Source: an uncultured Alistipes sp. (GTDB lineage Bacteria > Bacteroidota > Bacteroidia > Bacteroidales > Rikenellaceae). From it: a stretch of DNA of 64,000 nucleotides. Every line of letters begins with the position of its first letter. The first letter of the stretch is position 1. The notes under the pieces are model-generated. The model ran no database searches, was not told where the DNA came from, and saw only the letters and a program-made list of their open reading frames with translations. Location of the stretch: assembly GCA_949286165.1 (NCBI GenBank), contig CASDZK010000032.1:1-64000 (forward strand). Direction: 5' to 3'. Both the position numbers and the translations under genes were made by a program. Of the stretch, positions 51,532 to 60,980 are shown piece after piece.

Positions 51532-52599
51532 CTATTTGTGTTTTTGTTCAAATTCCTGCATGCAGGCAATCAATGCTTCCACGCTTTCTTTCGGCAATGC
51601 GTTATAGGTAGATGCCCGGAATCCGCCTACCAGACGGTGCCCTTTGATACCGACCATTCCTTTTTCTCCTGCGAAAGTCATGAATTCTCCGGCCAGGTCT
51701 TCATAGCCGTCGTTCATTACGAAACAGATATTCATCAAAGACCGGTCTTCTTTTGCTGCGGTTCCTTTGAATAACGTGTTGCGATCGATTTCGTCGTATA
51801 ACAATTGTGCTTTTTCCTGGTTGCGTTTTTGAATGGCGTTTACGCCGCCGATAGACTTCAGCCATTTCAGGGTTTCGCGAATCACATAAATCGTGAATAC
51901 CGGCGGTGTATTGAACATGGAATTGTTTTTGATATGGTTCCGGTAGTCTACCATGGAAGGCAGCGGACGACTGACCTTCCCCAACAAGTCTTCCCGAACA
52001 ATGACGAATGCCGCCCCGGCAGGCCCCATGTTTTTCTGAACACCGCCATAAATCAGACCGTATTTGGATACGTTTACCGGGCGCGATAAAATGTCGGAAC
52101 TCATGTCGGCAACCAAAGGAACAGGCGAATCTATATCGGTATGGTATTCGGTTCCGTAAATCGTGTTGTTAGTGGTAATGTGCAGATAATCGAGATCGGA
52201 CGGTATTTCGAATCCTTTCGGAATATATGTAAAGTTTTTATCCTCAGAGGACGCAAGTACAATTGTTTCTCCGAACAATTTCGCTTCCTTGATCGCTTTT
52301 TTCGCCCATACGCCGGTATTTACATAACCGGCTTTTTTTTCCAATAAATTGTAGGGAATATGAAAAAACTGGGTGCTGGCTCCGCCGCCTACGAAAATCA
52401 CGGCATAATTGTCGGGAATGTTCAGTAATTCTCGAAACAATACGACCGTTTCGTCCATTACCGCGTCAAAGTCTTTCGATCGGTGTGATATTTCAAGAAG
52501 AGATAAACCGGAACCGTTCAGATCAAGGACGGCTTTAGCCGCATTTTCAATAGCGACGCGAGGCAGAATGGAAGGCCCAGCATTAAAGTTGTGTTTCAT
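51532..52599 (-). CDS. serC: Phosphoserine aminotransferase
   Basis: This 355-residue class V PLP aminotransferase uses glutamate to make phosphoserine. The start is [13 protein letters not shown]; there is an in-frame ATG 5 codons upstream. Key features are [10 protein letters not shown] for phosphate binding, [12 protein letters not shown] with the PLP Asp, and the PLP Lys in [12 protein letters not shown]. It heads serC-serA-DUF1015 behind a good promoter. A dedicated serB phosphatase is not in the cluster. Confidence 0.95.
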   Translation of the reverse strand: MKHNFNAGPSILPRVAIENAAKAVLDLNGSGLSLLEISHRSKDFDAVMDETVVLFRELLNIPDNYAVIFVGGGASTQFFHIPYNLLEKKAGYVNTGVWAKKAIKEAKLFGETIVLASSEDKNFTYIPKGFEIPSDLDYLHITTNNTIYGTEYHTDIDSPVPLVADMSSDILSRPVNVSKYGLIYGGVQKNMGPAGAAFVIVREDLLGKVSRPLPSMVDYRNHIKNNSMFNTPPVFTIYVIRETLKWLKSIGGVNAIQKRNQEKAQLLYDEIDRNTLFKGTAAKEDRSLMNICFVMNDGYEDLAGEFMTFAGEKGMVGIKGHRLVGGFRASTYNALPKESVEALIACMQEFEQKHK

Positions 52600-52646
52600 A
52601 AGCGTATTTTTCATTGGTTATTATTATCTGAAAAAATTAAAGCTAC

Positions 52647-52678
52647 CAAATTTACGAAACAAAAATGAAAGAAACAAT
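52647..52678 (-). promoter_or_regulatory. Promoter of the serC-serA-DUF1015 operon
   Basis: On the minus strand ATTG (52,675-52,678), 20 bases, TAAATTTG (52,647-52,654), about 48 bases before the serC ATG; one mismatch in the -33 box. Confidence 0.55.
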
Positions 52679-52775
52679 ACTTGATTTCGTTTCTTTGAAA
52701 AAACGCAGGAAAGTCTGTTTACTATTTTTTGCAATTTCTCCGATTTCGGATATGGGTAAAAATGAAGAATATAAA

Positions 52776-52820
52776 TTCAGCCGGGATTTCATAAAGACTT
52801 TTATGAAAATCCCGGCTGAA
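52776..52820 (-). terminator. Terminator of hisS
   Basis: TTCAGCCGGGATTT and its complement form a long GC-rich stem, extended by a second palindromic CATAAA/TTTATG, starting 16 bases beyond the hisS stop. Confidence 0.85.
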
Positions 52821-52836
52821 CGGTAAGATATACTTT

Positions 52837-54201
52837 TTAATCTAAAAATTGCGCTATTTTTTCAAAAGGAACCGCATGCTGTTCCCCTTTTCGCATATCT
52901 TTTACGGTAGCCATACGAGAAACGATTTCATTTTCTCCAATTAAAACAACATAGGGAATAGAACGCTTGTTAGCATACTCCAGTTGCTTTTTCATTTTTA
53001 CCGGTTCCGGATAAATTTCTGCGGCAACACCTGCCTTGCGGACTTCTGACAATAGCTTCAATGCTGCGGTTTGTTCCGTTCCTCCGAAATTTACAAATAA
53101 TACTTTTGTCGTGATATCGGTATCTTCGGGAAAAAGGTTCAATCCCGTCAGGACGTCGTAAATCCGGTCGGCTCCAAACGATACGCCTACGCCTGAAACG
53201 CCTTTCAACCCGAAAATTCCAGTCAGGTCGTCATAGCGACCGCCGCCGGAAATACTGCCGATGGGAAAATCGTTGGCTTTTACTTCAAAAATGGCACCCG
53301 TGTAATAATTCAACCCGCGCGCCAGCGAGAGGTCCAGCTCCGGTTGGAGCGGAATTTCCAATGCCTGAACGAACGACAAGATGGTTTCTACTTCTTCTAT
53401 GCCTTTCATTCCGGTTGCGCTGTCAGCGATCATGGCTTTGATGCGTTCCAGCTTTCCCGCATTGCTGCCTTGCAAGGCAAGAATCGGCTGCAATTGGGTT
53501 ATGGCATCGGCCTCTATTCCTTTGGCTGCGAGTTCCGCATTAACATTGTCGAGACCTATTTTATCCAGCTTGTCTATCGCAACCGTAATATCGGTCATTT
53601 TATCCGCATGGCCGATACTTTCGGATATGCCATATAAAATTTTACGGTTGTTGAGTTTTAAGGTAACCGATATTTTAAGCGCGGCGAATACGTCGGAAAT
53701 GATTTGAATCAATTCCACTTCGTTTAACAGGGAGTCGCTCCCGACAACGTCCACGTCGCATTGGTAGAATTCGCGGTAACGTCCTTTTTGAGGACGGTCG
53801 GCCCGCCATACCGGTTGCACTTGGTAACGTTTAAACGGAAATACAATTTCGTTTTGGTGTTGTACGACATAACGGGCGAAAGGGACGGTAAGGTCGTAGC
53901 GTAATCCTTTTTCGCTGATCTTTACGCTGGCGGACGTGCTGTTACCTTCCGCCAAGTCTTGCGCGGACAGCTCTTTTAAGAAATCTCCGGAATTCAGTAC
54001 TTTAAACAACAGCTTATCTCCTTCTTCTCCGTACTTTCCCAATAAAGTGGATAAATTTTCCATGGAAGGGGTTTCCAGAGGAAGAAATCCGTATTTTTCG
54101 AATACGGATTTAATCGTATTGAAAATATACTTTCTCTTTATCATTTCCGCAGGCCCGAAATCTCGGGTACCTTTGGGGATAGACGGTTTCTGTATAGCCA
54201 T
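52837..54201 (-). CDS. hisS: Histidyl-tRNA synthetase
   Basis: This 454-residue class IIa synthetase charges tRNA-His. The histidine-binding motif 2 ([15 protein letters not shown]) and motif 3 ([36 protein letters not shown]) are clear, and the N-terminal PKGTRDFGP is typical. The C-terminal anticodon-binding domain starts about residue 355. Length is slightly above E. coli's. The next gene upstream is ABC-F, after 32 bases. Confidence 0.96.
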   Translation of the reverse strand: MAIQKPSIPKGTRDFGPAEMIKRKYIFNTIKSVFEKYGFLPLETPSMENLSTLLGKYGEEGDKLLFKVLNSGDFLKELSAQDLAEGNSTSASVKISEKGLRYDLTVPFARYVVQHQNEIVFPFKRYQVQPVWRADRPQKGRYREFYQCDVDVVGSDSLLNEVELIQIISDVFAALKISVTLKLNNRKILYGISESIGHADKMTDITVAIDKLDKIGLDNVNAELAAKGIEADAITQLQPILALQGSNAGKLERIKAMIADSATGMKGIEEVETILSFVQALEIPLQPELDLSLARGLNYYTGAIFEVKANDFPIGSISGGGRYDDLTGIFGLKGVSGVGVSFGADRIYDVLTGLNLFPEDTDITTKVLFVNFGGTEQTAALKLLSEVRKAGVAAEIYPEPVKMKKQLEYANKRSIPYVVLIGENEIVSRMATVKDMRKGEQHAVPFEKIAQFLD

Positions 54202-54233
54202 GAGTTTTAATATTTATTGTATTTGAATGGGGA

Positions 54234-55916
54234 TCAGTTTGCCAATAGTTTTTTATAGCGTACGCGATGAGGAGTAATATCGCCCAACCGTTTTTTCTTG
54301 TTCTCTTCGTATTCGCTGTAATCCCCTTCGAAAAATACCACTTTGGAATCCCCTTCGAAAGCCAAAATATGCGTAGCGATACGGTCGAGAAACCAACGGT
54401 CGTGAGATATGATTACCGCACAACCGGCAAAGGCTTCCAAACCTTCTTCCAACGCCCGCAATGTATTAACGTCGATGTCGTTGGTCGGTTCGTCCAGTAA
54501 CAGTACATTACCTTCTTCTTTCAAAGCCAGGGCCAGATGGAGCCGGTTACGTTCCCCTCCCGACAATACTCCGCATTTCTTTTCCTGATCGGCGCCGGTA
54601 AAATTGAAGCGGGAAATATAGGCGCGGGCATTGACGGAACGTCCTCCCAAAACAATATTCTCGCTGTTTTGCGATATGACTTCATAAACGCTTTTTTCCG
54701 GATCAATGGATTTGTGCTGTTGATCCACATAGGCTATTTTGACGGTCTCTCCTATTCGGAAGTTTCCCGTATCGGCCTTTTCTTGTCCCATAATCATTCG
54801 GAACAACGTGGTTTTTCCCGCTCCGTTGGCCCCGATAACACCTACGATTCCCGCAGGCGGTAGTTTGAAGTTAAGATGTTCGAACAATACTTTTTCTCCG
54901 TAGGCTTTGCTCACATCGTTAGCTTCTATGACTACGTCTCCCAGCCGGGGGCCGTTCGGAATGAAGATCTCCAGCTTTTCTTCCTTCTGTTTTACATCTT
55001 CATTCATCATTTTGTCGTAAGCGGACAGCCGGGCTTTGGATTTGGCTTGCCGTGCTTTGGGGGCCATACGTACCCATTCCAATTCCCTTTCCAGGGTTTT
55101 GCGCCGTTTGCTTTCCTGTTTCTCTTCCCTGGCCATTCGGGTCGTTTTTTGTTCCAGCCATCCGGAATAGTTTACTTTCCACGGAATGCCTTCGCCCCGG
55201 TCCAATTCCAATATCCAACCGGCTACGTTATCGAGAAAATACCGGTCGTGGGTTACAGCAATAACAGTACCTTTGTATTGTTGCAGATGTTGTTCCAGCC
55301 AATCGATGCTTTCCGCGTCAAGATGGTTCGTCGGCTCGTCCAATAGCAGCACGTCCGGCTCCTGTAACAACAATCGGCATAAGGCTACCCGACGCCGTTC
55401 TCCACCGGAAAGATTTTTTACCGGCGTATCGCCCTCCGGACATCTCAATGCGTCCATAGCCCGTTCCAATATCGCATCCAGTTCCCACCCGTTTTTCTGA
55501 TCAATCAGTTCAGTCAGTTCGCCCTGGCGAACGATCAACGCGTTCATTTCTTCATCGCTCATCGGTTCCGAGAACCGGTTATTGACAGCTTCATATTCTT
55601 TGAGCAGACTGACTATTTCCGCACATCCTTCTTCCACTACTTCCTTTACGGTTTTGGCATCGTCGAGTTGAGGTTCCTGTTCCAGATAGCCTACCGAATA
55701 CCCCGGAGCGAAAACGACCTCGCCCTGATAACTTTTATCGATGCCGGCAATGATTTTCATCAACGTAGATTTCCCGGAACCGTTCAATCCTATAATTCCG
55801 ATTTTCGCTCCGTAGAAAAACGACAGATATATATTGTTCAATACTTTCTTCTGATTGGTAAAGACTTTGCTTACGCCTACCATCGAAAAGATAATTTTGT
55901 TTTCTTCAGTTGCCAT
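54234..55916 (-). CDS. ettA: ABC-F protein, EttA-like translational throttle
   Basis: This 560-residue protein has two ABC domains joined by a linker: Walker A GLNGSGKST (about 43-51), signature LSGGERRRVALCRLLL, Walker B DVLLLDEPTNHLD, and again GANGAGKTT, LSGGERNRLHLAL and LLLDEPTNDID. ABC-F proteins bind the ribosomal E site and regulate elongation; the length and linker (KTTRMAREEKQESKRRKTL, residues 243-261) fit EttA. It has no membrane domain. A -7 element (TATCTTTG, 55,946-55,953) lies 29 bases upstream of the ATG. Confidence 0.92.
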   Translation of the reverse strand: MATEENKIIFSMVGVSKVFTNQKKVLNNIYLSFFYGAKIGIIGLNGSGKSTLMKIIAGIDKSYQGEVVFAPGYSVGYLEQEPQLDDAKTVKEVVEEGCAEIVSLLKEYEAVNNRFSEPMSDEEMNALIVRQGELTELIDQKNGWELDAILERAMDALRCPEGDTPVKNLSGGERRRVALCRLLLQEPDVLLLDEPTNHLDAESIDWLEQHLQQYKGTVIAVTHDRYFLDNVAGWILELDRGEGIPWKVNYSGWLEQKTTRMAREEKQESKRRKTLERELEWVRMAPKARQAKSKARLSAYDKMMNEDVKQKEEKLEIFIPNGPRLGDVVIEANDVSKAYGEKVLFEHLNFKLPPAGIVGVIGANGAGKTTLFRMIMGQEKADTGNFRIGETVKIAYVDQQHKSIDPEKSVYEVISQNSENIVLGGRSVNARAYISRFNFTGADQEKKCGVLSGGERNRLHLALALKEEGNVLLLDEPTNDIDVNTLRALEEGLEAFAGCAVIISHDRWFLDRIATHILAFEGDSKVVFFEGDYSEYEENKKKRLGDITPHRVRYKKLLAN

Positions 55917-56012
55917 AAATATTTCGTTTCGTTTTGCTTGGGGTACAAAGATAATAAATCCGGCGAAGGTTTCGCTTTTTGTCCGAAGAGATTAAAAATA
56001 CGTTAATGAAAA

Positions 56013-56127
56013 AAGAGGCTGGCTAAAAAGTGATTTTATTCTTCTGGAGAATCGGAATTCGCTCTCGGACAGAGACGAATAAAATGACACCAGAAACTTT
56101 AAATCACGACTTTTTAGTCAGCCTCTT
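56013..56127. repeat. Palindromic dispersed repeat, copy 2
   Basis: A 115-bp copy of the element at 8,267. It has the same arms (one base differs in the left terminal repeat, giving GGCTGGCT), a shorter centre, and 38 identical bases at the right end. It lies between the ABC-F gene and csp, both on the minus strand, downstream of csp, where it could act as a terminator. Confidence 0.85.
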
Positions 56128-56193
56128 TTCTCATTCAGGACCGATAAAAATCGCCTTCTTCGAATAATATAGATTATCTTATACAATAACAAA

Positions 56194-56394
56194 TTAACCT
56201 ATTACCACTACATTCACGGCTTGAGGACCCTTTTTGCCTTCTTCAAGGTCAAATTCTACCGTCTGCCCCTGCTCCAATCCGCGAAAACCTTCTTTATTAA
56301 TGCCGGTATAATGAACAAAAACGTCATTGCCGGTTTCAGCAGTAATGAAGCCATAACCTTTGGCCGCATCAAACCATTTTACAGTACCTTTCAT
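56194..56394 (-). CDS. Cold-shock-domain protein
   Basis: This 66-residue OB-fold RNA chaperone has RNP1 KGYGFI (about 12-17) and RNP2 DVFVHY (about 24-29). It binds single-stranded RNA and DNA. The length is standard. A -7 element (TAATTTTG, 56,437-56,444) gives a leader of about 36 nt. It is divergent from module B and 101 bases away from its first gene. Confidence 0.94.
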   Translation of the reverse strand: MKGTVKWFDAAKGYGFITAETGNDVFVHYTGINKEGFRGLEQGQTVEFDLEEGKKGPQAVNVVVIG

Positions 56395-56436
56395 AAAAAT
56401 TGCATTAAAATAAATAAATTACAATGCAAAGAAAGT

Positions 56437-56444
56437 CAAAATTA
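56437..56444 (-). promoter_or_regulatory. -7 promoter element of the cold-shock gene
   Basis: TAATTTTG on the minus strand, 43 bases before the csp ATG; -33 partner not clear. Confidence 0.35.
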
Positions 56445-56495
56445 TTGCATAAACAATCTTTTTTCTAACTTTAGGCATTAAAAAATTTTCTCGGC

Positions 56496-57284
56496 ATGAA
56501 AATCTTCGCAATCAACAACGCCCAATGTAACCAATGCAAACAATGTTATATTGCATGTCCGGTAAAAGCCATAAAAGTCATAAATAATGACATTTCAATA
56601 AATTACGACGAGTGTATCGCATGCGGATTATGTTTTAAGGCCTGTAAACAAGCAGCCGTTACCATCAATGTCGATACGCAAAAAATAAATGAATATATCG
56701 AAACGGCCCGACAAGTTAAAGAACAAAATAAACGAATCGAAAATTTAGAAGCAGAAAATAAATCGCTGCGTCAAGACATCGAAAAATCGGATAACCGGTT
56801 ACACGTTCTTATCAATAAACTTTCCGTAGCCGTAGTCGCCGTAAATCGCAACAACCGCATACTATTTGCCAACGAAGCCTTCGTTCAACTACTCGATTAT
56901 GAACTCCGCCAAAAAGCCGCCGGCATAACAGGTCTGGAAAATCTCCCCTTTGAAAATATGCTGAAAGAAGATATTCATGAAACTTTTCAAAACGCATTAC
57001 ACAACGACGAAGGCATAACTGCAATGGATGTGGAAATCAATCATACATTGTACGGTCTTTCCATTTATCCCCTGAAAAAGGAAGGAGCGGTTATCGCCTT
57101 ACTGCGCAATTTGTCAGACATTCAAATTGCACGGGATGAAATAGAAGCCAGAATCAACAACGTGATCGACCAGAATATGGCCATGGTTCAAAACATTGGG
57201 TTTCTCATGGGCGAAGAAACCGCCAAAACGACTAAAATATTGAATTCCATCACTCAATCCATTACTTCCGGTCTGAAACGATAA
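56496..57284 (+). CDS. Ferredoxin-coiled coil-PAS sensor, module B
   Basis: This 262-residue protein has two [4Fe-4S] motifs (Cys11, 14, 17, 21 and Cys40, 43, 46, 50), a predicted coiled coil (about 62-102), a PAS domain (about 105-205, with RILFANEAFVQLL) and a C-terminal helix NNVIDQNMAMVQNIGFLMG...TKILNSITQS. The head, PAS and tail match the module A sensor at both ends, but the H-cluster domain (about 70-410 in A) is gone. It could sense reduced ferredoxin or redox state directly. The phosphatase gene follows after 25 bases. Function is inferred; the architecture is seen. Confidence 0.8.
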   Translation: MKIFAINNAQCNQCKQCYIACPVKAIKVINNDISINYDECIACGLCFKACKQAAVTINVDTQKINEYIETARQVKEQNKRIENLEAENKSLRQDIEKSDNRLHVLINKLSVAVVAVNRNNRILFANEAFVQLLDYELRQKAAGITGLENLPFENMLKEDIHETFQNALHNDEGITAMDVEINHTLYGLSIYPLKKEGAVIALLRNLSDIQIARDEIEARINNVIDQNMAMVQNIGFLMGEETAKTTKILNSITQSITSGLKR

Positions 57285-57309
57285 TCTGTCTTCCCCAATT
57301 TGTAACTCC

Positions 57310-58497
57310 ATGTACACCAACAATTTCTTTACCGAAACATCCTGTTGTCAACAAAATTGCAAACAAGAAAGAATCTGCGGCGATACCTTTTTGTTCCGAC
57401 GTATCGACGGAGGTTCCCGCTCCATTGCCGTTCTTTCAGACGGGATGGGACACGGCGTCAAAGCAAATATTCTGTCCACATTAACTTCTTCCATTGTCGT
57501 CAATTTCGATTATCGGCATAACGATATCCGATCCATGGCTACGATGATCTTAAAGAGTCTGCCAGTATGTGCCATACGGAAAACGAGCTATTCCACTTTT
57601 TCCATCGTAGAGGTTAACCATAATACGGGTTACGCCACAATTATCGAATACGACAATCCACGTAGCATAATTTTCCGTAACCATGTTCCATTAAATGTTC
57701 CCTGGGAATCCGTAACATTCGAGCAATACTCCAACGATAAACGCAACCGAGCGATTGTATCGACATCATTCAAAATACAAGACGGAGACAGAATCGTCGT
57801 CATGAGTGACGGCGTCACGCAAAGCGGTCTGGGAACAGATGCCTACCCTTTCGGCTGGGGACGCAAAAATGTAGAAAAATTCATTCAGTCCGTTTTACAA
57901 ACCGCCCCGGCCATTTCCTCTGCCGATCTGGCAGGAAAAGTACTCGCCCAAGCCGTTTCTTTCGATAATTTTTGGGCGCACGACGATATCAGTTGCGCCG
58001 TCATATACATTCGTCCCCCACAAAGCCTATTGCTTTGTTCATGCCCTCCCGCTCTTGAAAGCGACCATCCCCGTTTAATCGAAAACATAAACCGATTCAA
58101 AGGGAAAAAGATCATCTGCGGTTATCATTTGGCCCGGTTGATTGCAGAACTTACCGACAGTCCCATCATCAAAGATACTTTTTCCTTAGATTACGATGTG
58201 CAGCCAGCCTGGCATATGCGTGGCGTAGATCTCGTAACCGAAAGTTTGGTTACCTTGAACAAAGTATACGACATGCTACAAAACAACGAATCTCCCTTTT
58301 TAAGAAAAGGTCCCGCTGCGGAAGTAGGTAAAATGATGTTGAAAAGCGATGAAATAGAAATCATTCTGGGAACCAATCATGGCAACGGCGGTTTATATAT
58401 GGTGGACGAATACGAGCTACGCAGGAAAGTCATGCGCCATATCGCACGCATTTTGGAAAAAAAATATATGAAAGAGGTCAATATAAAATACATTTAG
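57310..58497 (+). CDS. SpoIIE/PP2C-like phosphatase, module B
   Basis: This 395-residue paralogue of the module A phosphatase has canonical motifs LSDGMGHGVKAN (42-53), VVMSDGVTQ and HDDISCAVIYI (224-234), so it is likely active. The N-terminus is Cys-rich (Cys12, 13, 17, 23), including the shared C-x3-C. The C-terminal domain (about 238-395) is shared with module A, with GVDLVTESLVTL, EIEIILGT and EVNIKYI. It should remove phosphate from Ser/Thr of an unidentified partner. The absence of a STAS or anti-sigma gene nearby leaves the output open. Confidence 0.82.
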   Translation: MYTNNFFTETSCCQQNCKQERICGDTFLFRRIDGGSRSIAVLSDGMGHGVKANILSTLTSSIVVNFDYRHNDIRSMATMILKSLPVCAIRKTSYSTFSIVEVNHNTGYATIIEYDNPRSIIFRNHVPLNVPWESVTFEQYSNDKRNRAIVSTSFKIQDGDRIVVMSDGVTQSGLGTDAYPFGWGRKNVEKFIQSVLQTAPAISSADLAGKVLAQAVSFDNFWAHDDISCAVIYIRPPQSLLLCSCPPALESDHPRLIENINRFKGKKIICGYHLARLIAELTDSPIIKDTFSLDYDVQPAWHMRGVDLVTESLVTLNKVYDMLQNNESPFLRKGPAAEVGKMMLKSDEIEIILGTNHGNGGLYMVDEYELRRKVMRHIARILEKKYMKEVNIKYI

Positions 58498-58580
58498 ACT
58501 ATTTTCACAACCACCAAACAAAGACCTGTTTTTTTATATAATTTATATCCGTTGGATATGGGAAAACCTTTCAATGATTG

Positions 58581-58612
58581 ATTGGTCTTCGTTCAACAGT
58601 TGCATAATTTTG
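58581..58612 (+). promoter_or_regulatory. Promoter of the XRE-cupin gene
   Basis: ATTG (58,581-58,584), 20 bases, TAATTTTG (58,605-58,612), 34 bases before the ATG. One -33 mismatch. Confidence 0.55.
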
Positions 58613-58646
58613 TTTTTACATAGAAGAAATCACATGTAAGAATATT

Positions 58647-59210
58647 ATGCAACAGTTAGGGAAAAAAATAGCGCAGTTACGCCAAACGAAAGAAATGAGT
58701 TTACAGGCATTGGCAGAAGCGTGCCTACTATCAGAACAACAACTCGAAATCATAGAAAACGGAGAGGTAATTCCCTCTTTATCCGTATTAATCAAAATCT
58801 GCCGTTCGTTGGATATTCCCATTGGAACGCTTTTGGACGGTCTCGAAGAAAAAAGCATCTCCATTACCCGTAAAGGGGAAAGACCGGAAACAGTCAGCTT
58901 TTCAAACAATTCATCCTGTTTGCAGCACAATCATTTGAAATTCTATTCCATGGCTCCGCACAAAAGCAACCGGAACATGGAACCTTTTGTCATTTGTTTG
59001 GAAAAAAGCACGGAACCGCAACCGGCATCCTCTCACGAAGGAGAAGAATTCATTTATGTCGTAGAGGGAGAAATACAACTCACTTACGGCGATACGGTCT
59101 CCGTCATCAAAGCAGGGGATTCCGTTTATTACGACTCCATTACGCCACATTCGATCTGTTCGATCAGCGAAAATTCCAAAGTTATTGCGGTTATCTATAT
59201 GCCCTTTTAA
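58647..59210 (+). CDS. XRE-family regulator with C-terminal cupin
   Basis: This 187-residue protein has an N-terminal helix-turn-helix (about 1-62, KIAQLRQTKEMSLQALAE and SEQQLEIIENGEVIPSL) and a C-terminal small-molecule cupin (about 105-187) with GEEFIYVVEGEIQLTYGD, AGDSVYYDSITPHSI. Such regulators sense small ligands through the cupin. It lies 61 bases before an acyl-CoA ligase gene, an adjacency often seen in Bacteroidales, so it probably controls that gene in response to a fatty acid or aromatic acid; the ligand is unknown. Confidence 0.88.
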   Translation: MQQLGKKIAQLRQTKEMSLQALAEACLLSEQQLEIIENGEVIPSLSVLIKICRSLDIPIGTLLDGLEEKSISITRKGERPETVSFSNNSSCLQHNHLKFYSMAPHKSNRNMEPFVICLEKSTEPQPASSHEGEEFIYVVEGEIQLTYGDTVSVIKAGDSVYYDSITPHSICSISENSKVIAVIYMPF

Positions 59211-59271
59211 CGGTTGGATATCGTAGTTTTTCAATTTTCTCGTTTTTTCACAATTAATCAGGGCATATTTC

Positions 59272-60924
59272 ATGGAGTTAATCGAATACACATTAGGCAG
59301 TTTGCTGGAAAAACACGCCCAAGAACTCCCCGAACACGAATTCATCGTATATCCGGACAGAAATCTCCGTTTTACTTATGCGGAATTCAATGACAGAGTG
59401 GACAAACTGGCTTCGGCACTACTGACATTAGGGGTAAAAAAAGGAGACAAAGTAGGTGTCTGGGCTAAAAACGTTCCGGACTGGTTGACCATTTTGTTCG
59501 CTACAGCCAAAATCGGAGGAATTCTGGTTACGGTAAATACCAATTACAAATTGTCGGAATTGGAATTCATTTTAAAGAATGCGGATATACAGACCATATG
59601 CATTACTGCAGGATACCGAGACAGCGATTTCGTAAAAATGATTTACGAACTGATTCCGGAATTAACGACATGCGAACGGGGACATCTGGTTAGCAGCCGG
59701 TGTCCGATGTTGAAAAACGTAGTGTATATAGGCCATGAGAAACTTAGAGGCATTTACAACACGGCGGAATTGATTCAATTGGGAACCTACCAACCCAAAG
59801 ACCGTTTGGAACAAGCCAAAGCCGAAACCAATTGCTTCGACGTGGTAAACATGCAATACACATCCGGAACGACAGGTTTTCCCAAAGGAGTCATGCTGAC
59901 CCATCATAACATTCTGAACAACGGAAATACCGTAGGAGAATGCATGCATTATACCCCCGCCGATCGGGTGTTGACTTGTGTTCCTCTATTCCATTGCTTC
60001 GGTTGCGTATTAGCTCTTTGCGCCGTCATAACGCACGGTTCCACCATGGTCATGGTAGAAGACTTCGATCCCTTGATCGTATTAGCCTCCGTGCAAAGCG
60101 AAAGATGTACGGCCCTATATGGCGTACCTACCATGTTTATTGCGGAGTTAAATCATCCCATGTTTCATTTATTCGACTTAACCTCTTTACGAACAGGCAT
60201 CATGGCAGGCGCCCCCTGTCCTATCGAGACGATGAAACAAGTCATGGAACGGATGCACTGCAAAGACATCATCAGCGTATACGGTTTAACCGAATCTTCT
60301 CCGGGAATGACGGCTACCCGCGTCACTGACTCTCCCGAAATCAGAGCAACGACCGTAGGTCGTGCGCTTCCCTTCGTGGAAGTCAAAATCGTAGATCCGG
60401 AAACAGGAAAAGACGCTCCAACAGGCGTACAGGGAGAAATCTGTTGCCGGGGTTATAACGTCATGAAAGGTTATTACAACAATCCTGAAGCAACACAAGA
60501 AGTTATAGATACGGATGGTTGGTTGCATTCCGGCGATTTGGGAGAAATGGACGAAAAGGGATATTTGCGAGTTACGGGTCGAATCAAAGAAATGATTATA
60601 CGGGGCGGTGAAAACATTTATCCCCGTGAAATCGAAAATTTTCTATACAAAATGCCCGAAATCGAAGCTGTGGAAGTATCCGGTTTACCCAGTCCCAAAT
60701 ACGGAGAGCAGGTAGCGGCCTATATTCGGGTAAAAAAGGGTTGTTCCCTGACTTTCGAAGATGTAAGAGTCTTTTGCCGGGGCAACATTGCCCGGTATAA
60801 AATTCCTAAATATATATTTTTCGTCGATCAATTCCCAATGACTGCCAGCGGAAAAATCCAAAAATACAAACTTAAGGATATCGGTTTGGCGATGCTGAAA
60901 GAACGAAATGAAGAAGTCGTATAA
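59272..60924 (+). CDS. AMP-binding acyl-CoA synthetase
   Basis: This 550-residue ANL-superfamily enzyme activates a carboxylate with ATP to an acyl-adenylate and then CoA thioester. The P-loop-like [20 protein letters not shown] (about 190-209), YGLTESSPG, the hinge [14 protein letters not shown] [17 protein letters not shown] and the C-terminal catalytic Lys in [12 protein letters not shown] are all present. Medium- or long-chain fatty acids are most likely; aromatic acids cannot be excluded. It ends in a very strong hairpin. Confidence 0.93.
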   Translation: MELIEYTLGSLLEKHAQELPEHEFIVYPDRNLRFTYAEFNDRVDKLASALLTLGVKKGDKVGVWAKNVPDWLTILFATAKIGGILVTVNTNYKLSELEFILKNADIQTICITAGYRDSDFVKMIYELIPELTTCERGHLVSSRCPMLKNVVYIGHEKLRGIYNTAELIQLGTYQPKDRLEQAKAETNCFDVVNMQYTSGTTGFPKGVMLTHHNILNNGNTVGECMHYTPADRVLTCVPLFHCFGCVLALCAVITHGSTMVMVEDFDPLIVLASVQSERCTALYGVPTMFIAELNHPMFHLFDLTSLRTGIMAGAPCPIETMKQVMERMHCKDIISVYGLTESSPGMTATRVTDSPEIRATTVGRALPFVEVKIVDPETGKDAPTGVQGEICCRGYNVMKGYYNNPEATQEVIDTDGWLHSGDLGEMDEKGYLRVTGRIKEMIIRGGENIYPREIENFLYKMPEIEAVEVSGLPSPKYGEQVAAYIRVKKGCSLTFEDVRVFCRGNIARYKIPKYIFFVDQFPMTASGKIQKYKLKDIGLAMLKERNEEVV

Positions 60925-60966
60925 AACAACAGGAGCGAATCGAAAATCGATTCGCTCCTGTTGTTT
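60924..60966. terminator. Bidirectional terminator, acyl-CoA ligase and GH3 genes
   Basis: A 20-bp perfect stem (18 core bases from ACAACAGGAGCG onward) with a 3-base loop begins at the last base of the ligase stop codon and ends 15 bases short of the GH3 stop. Confidence 0.9.
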
Positions 60967-60980
60967 GTCCCAATGCCAGT

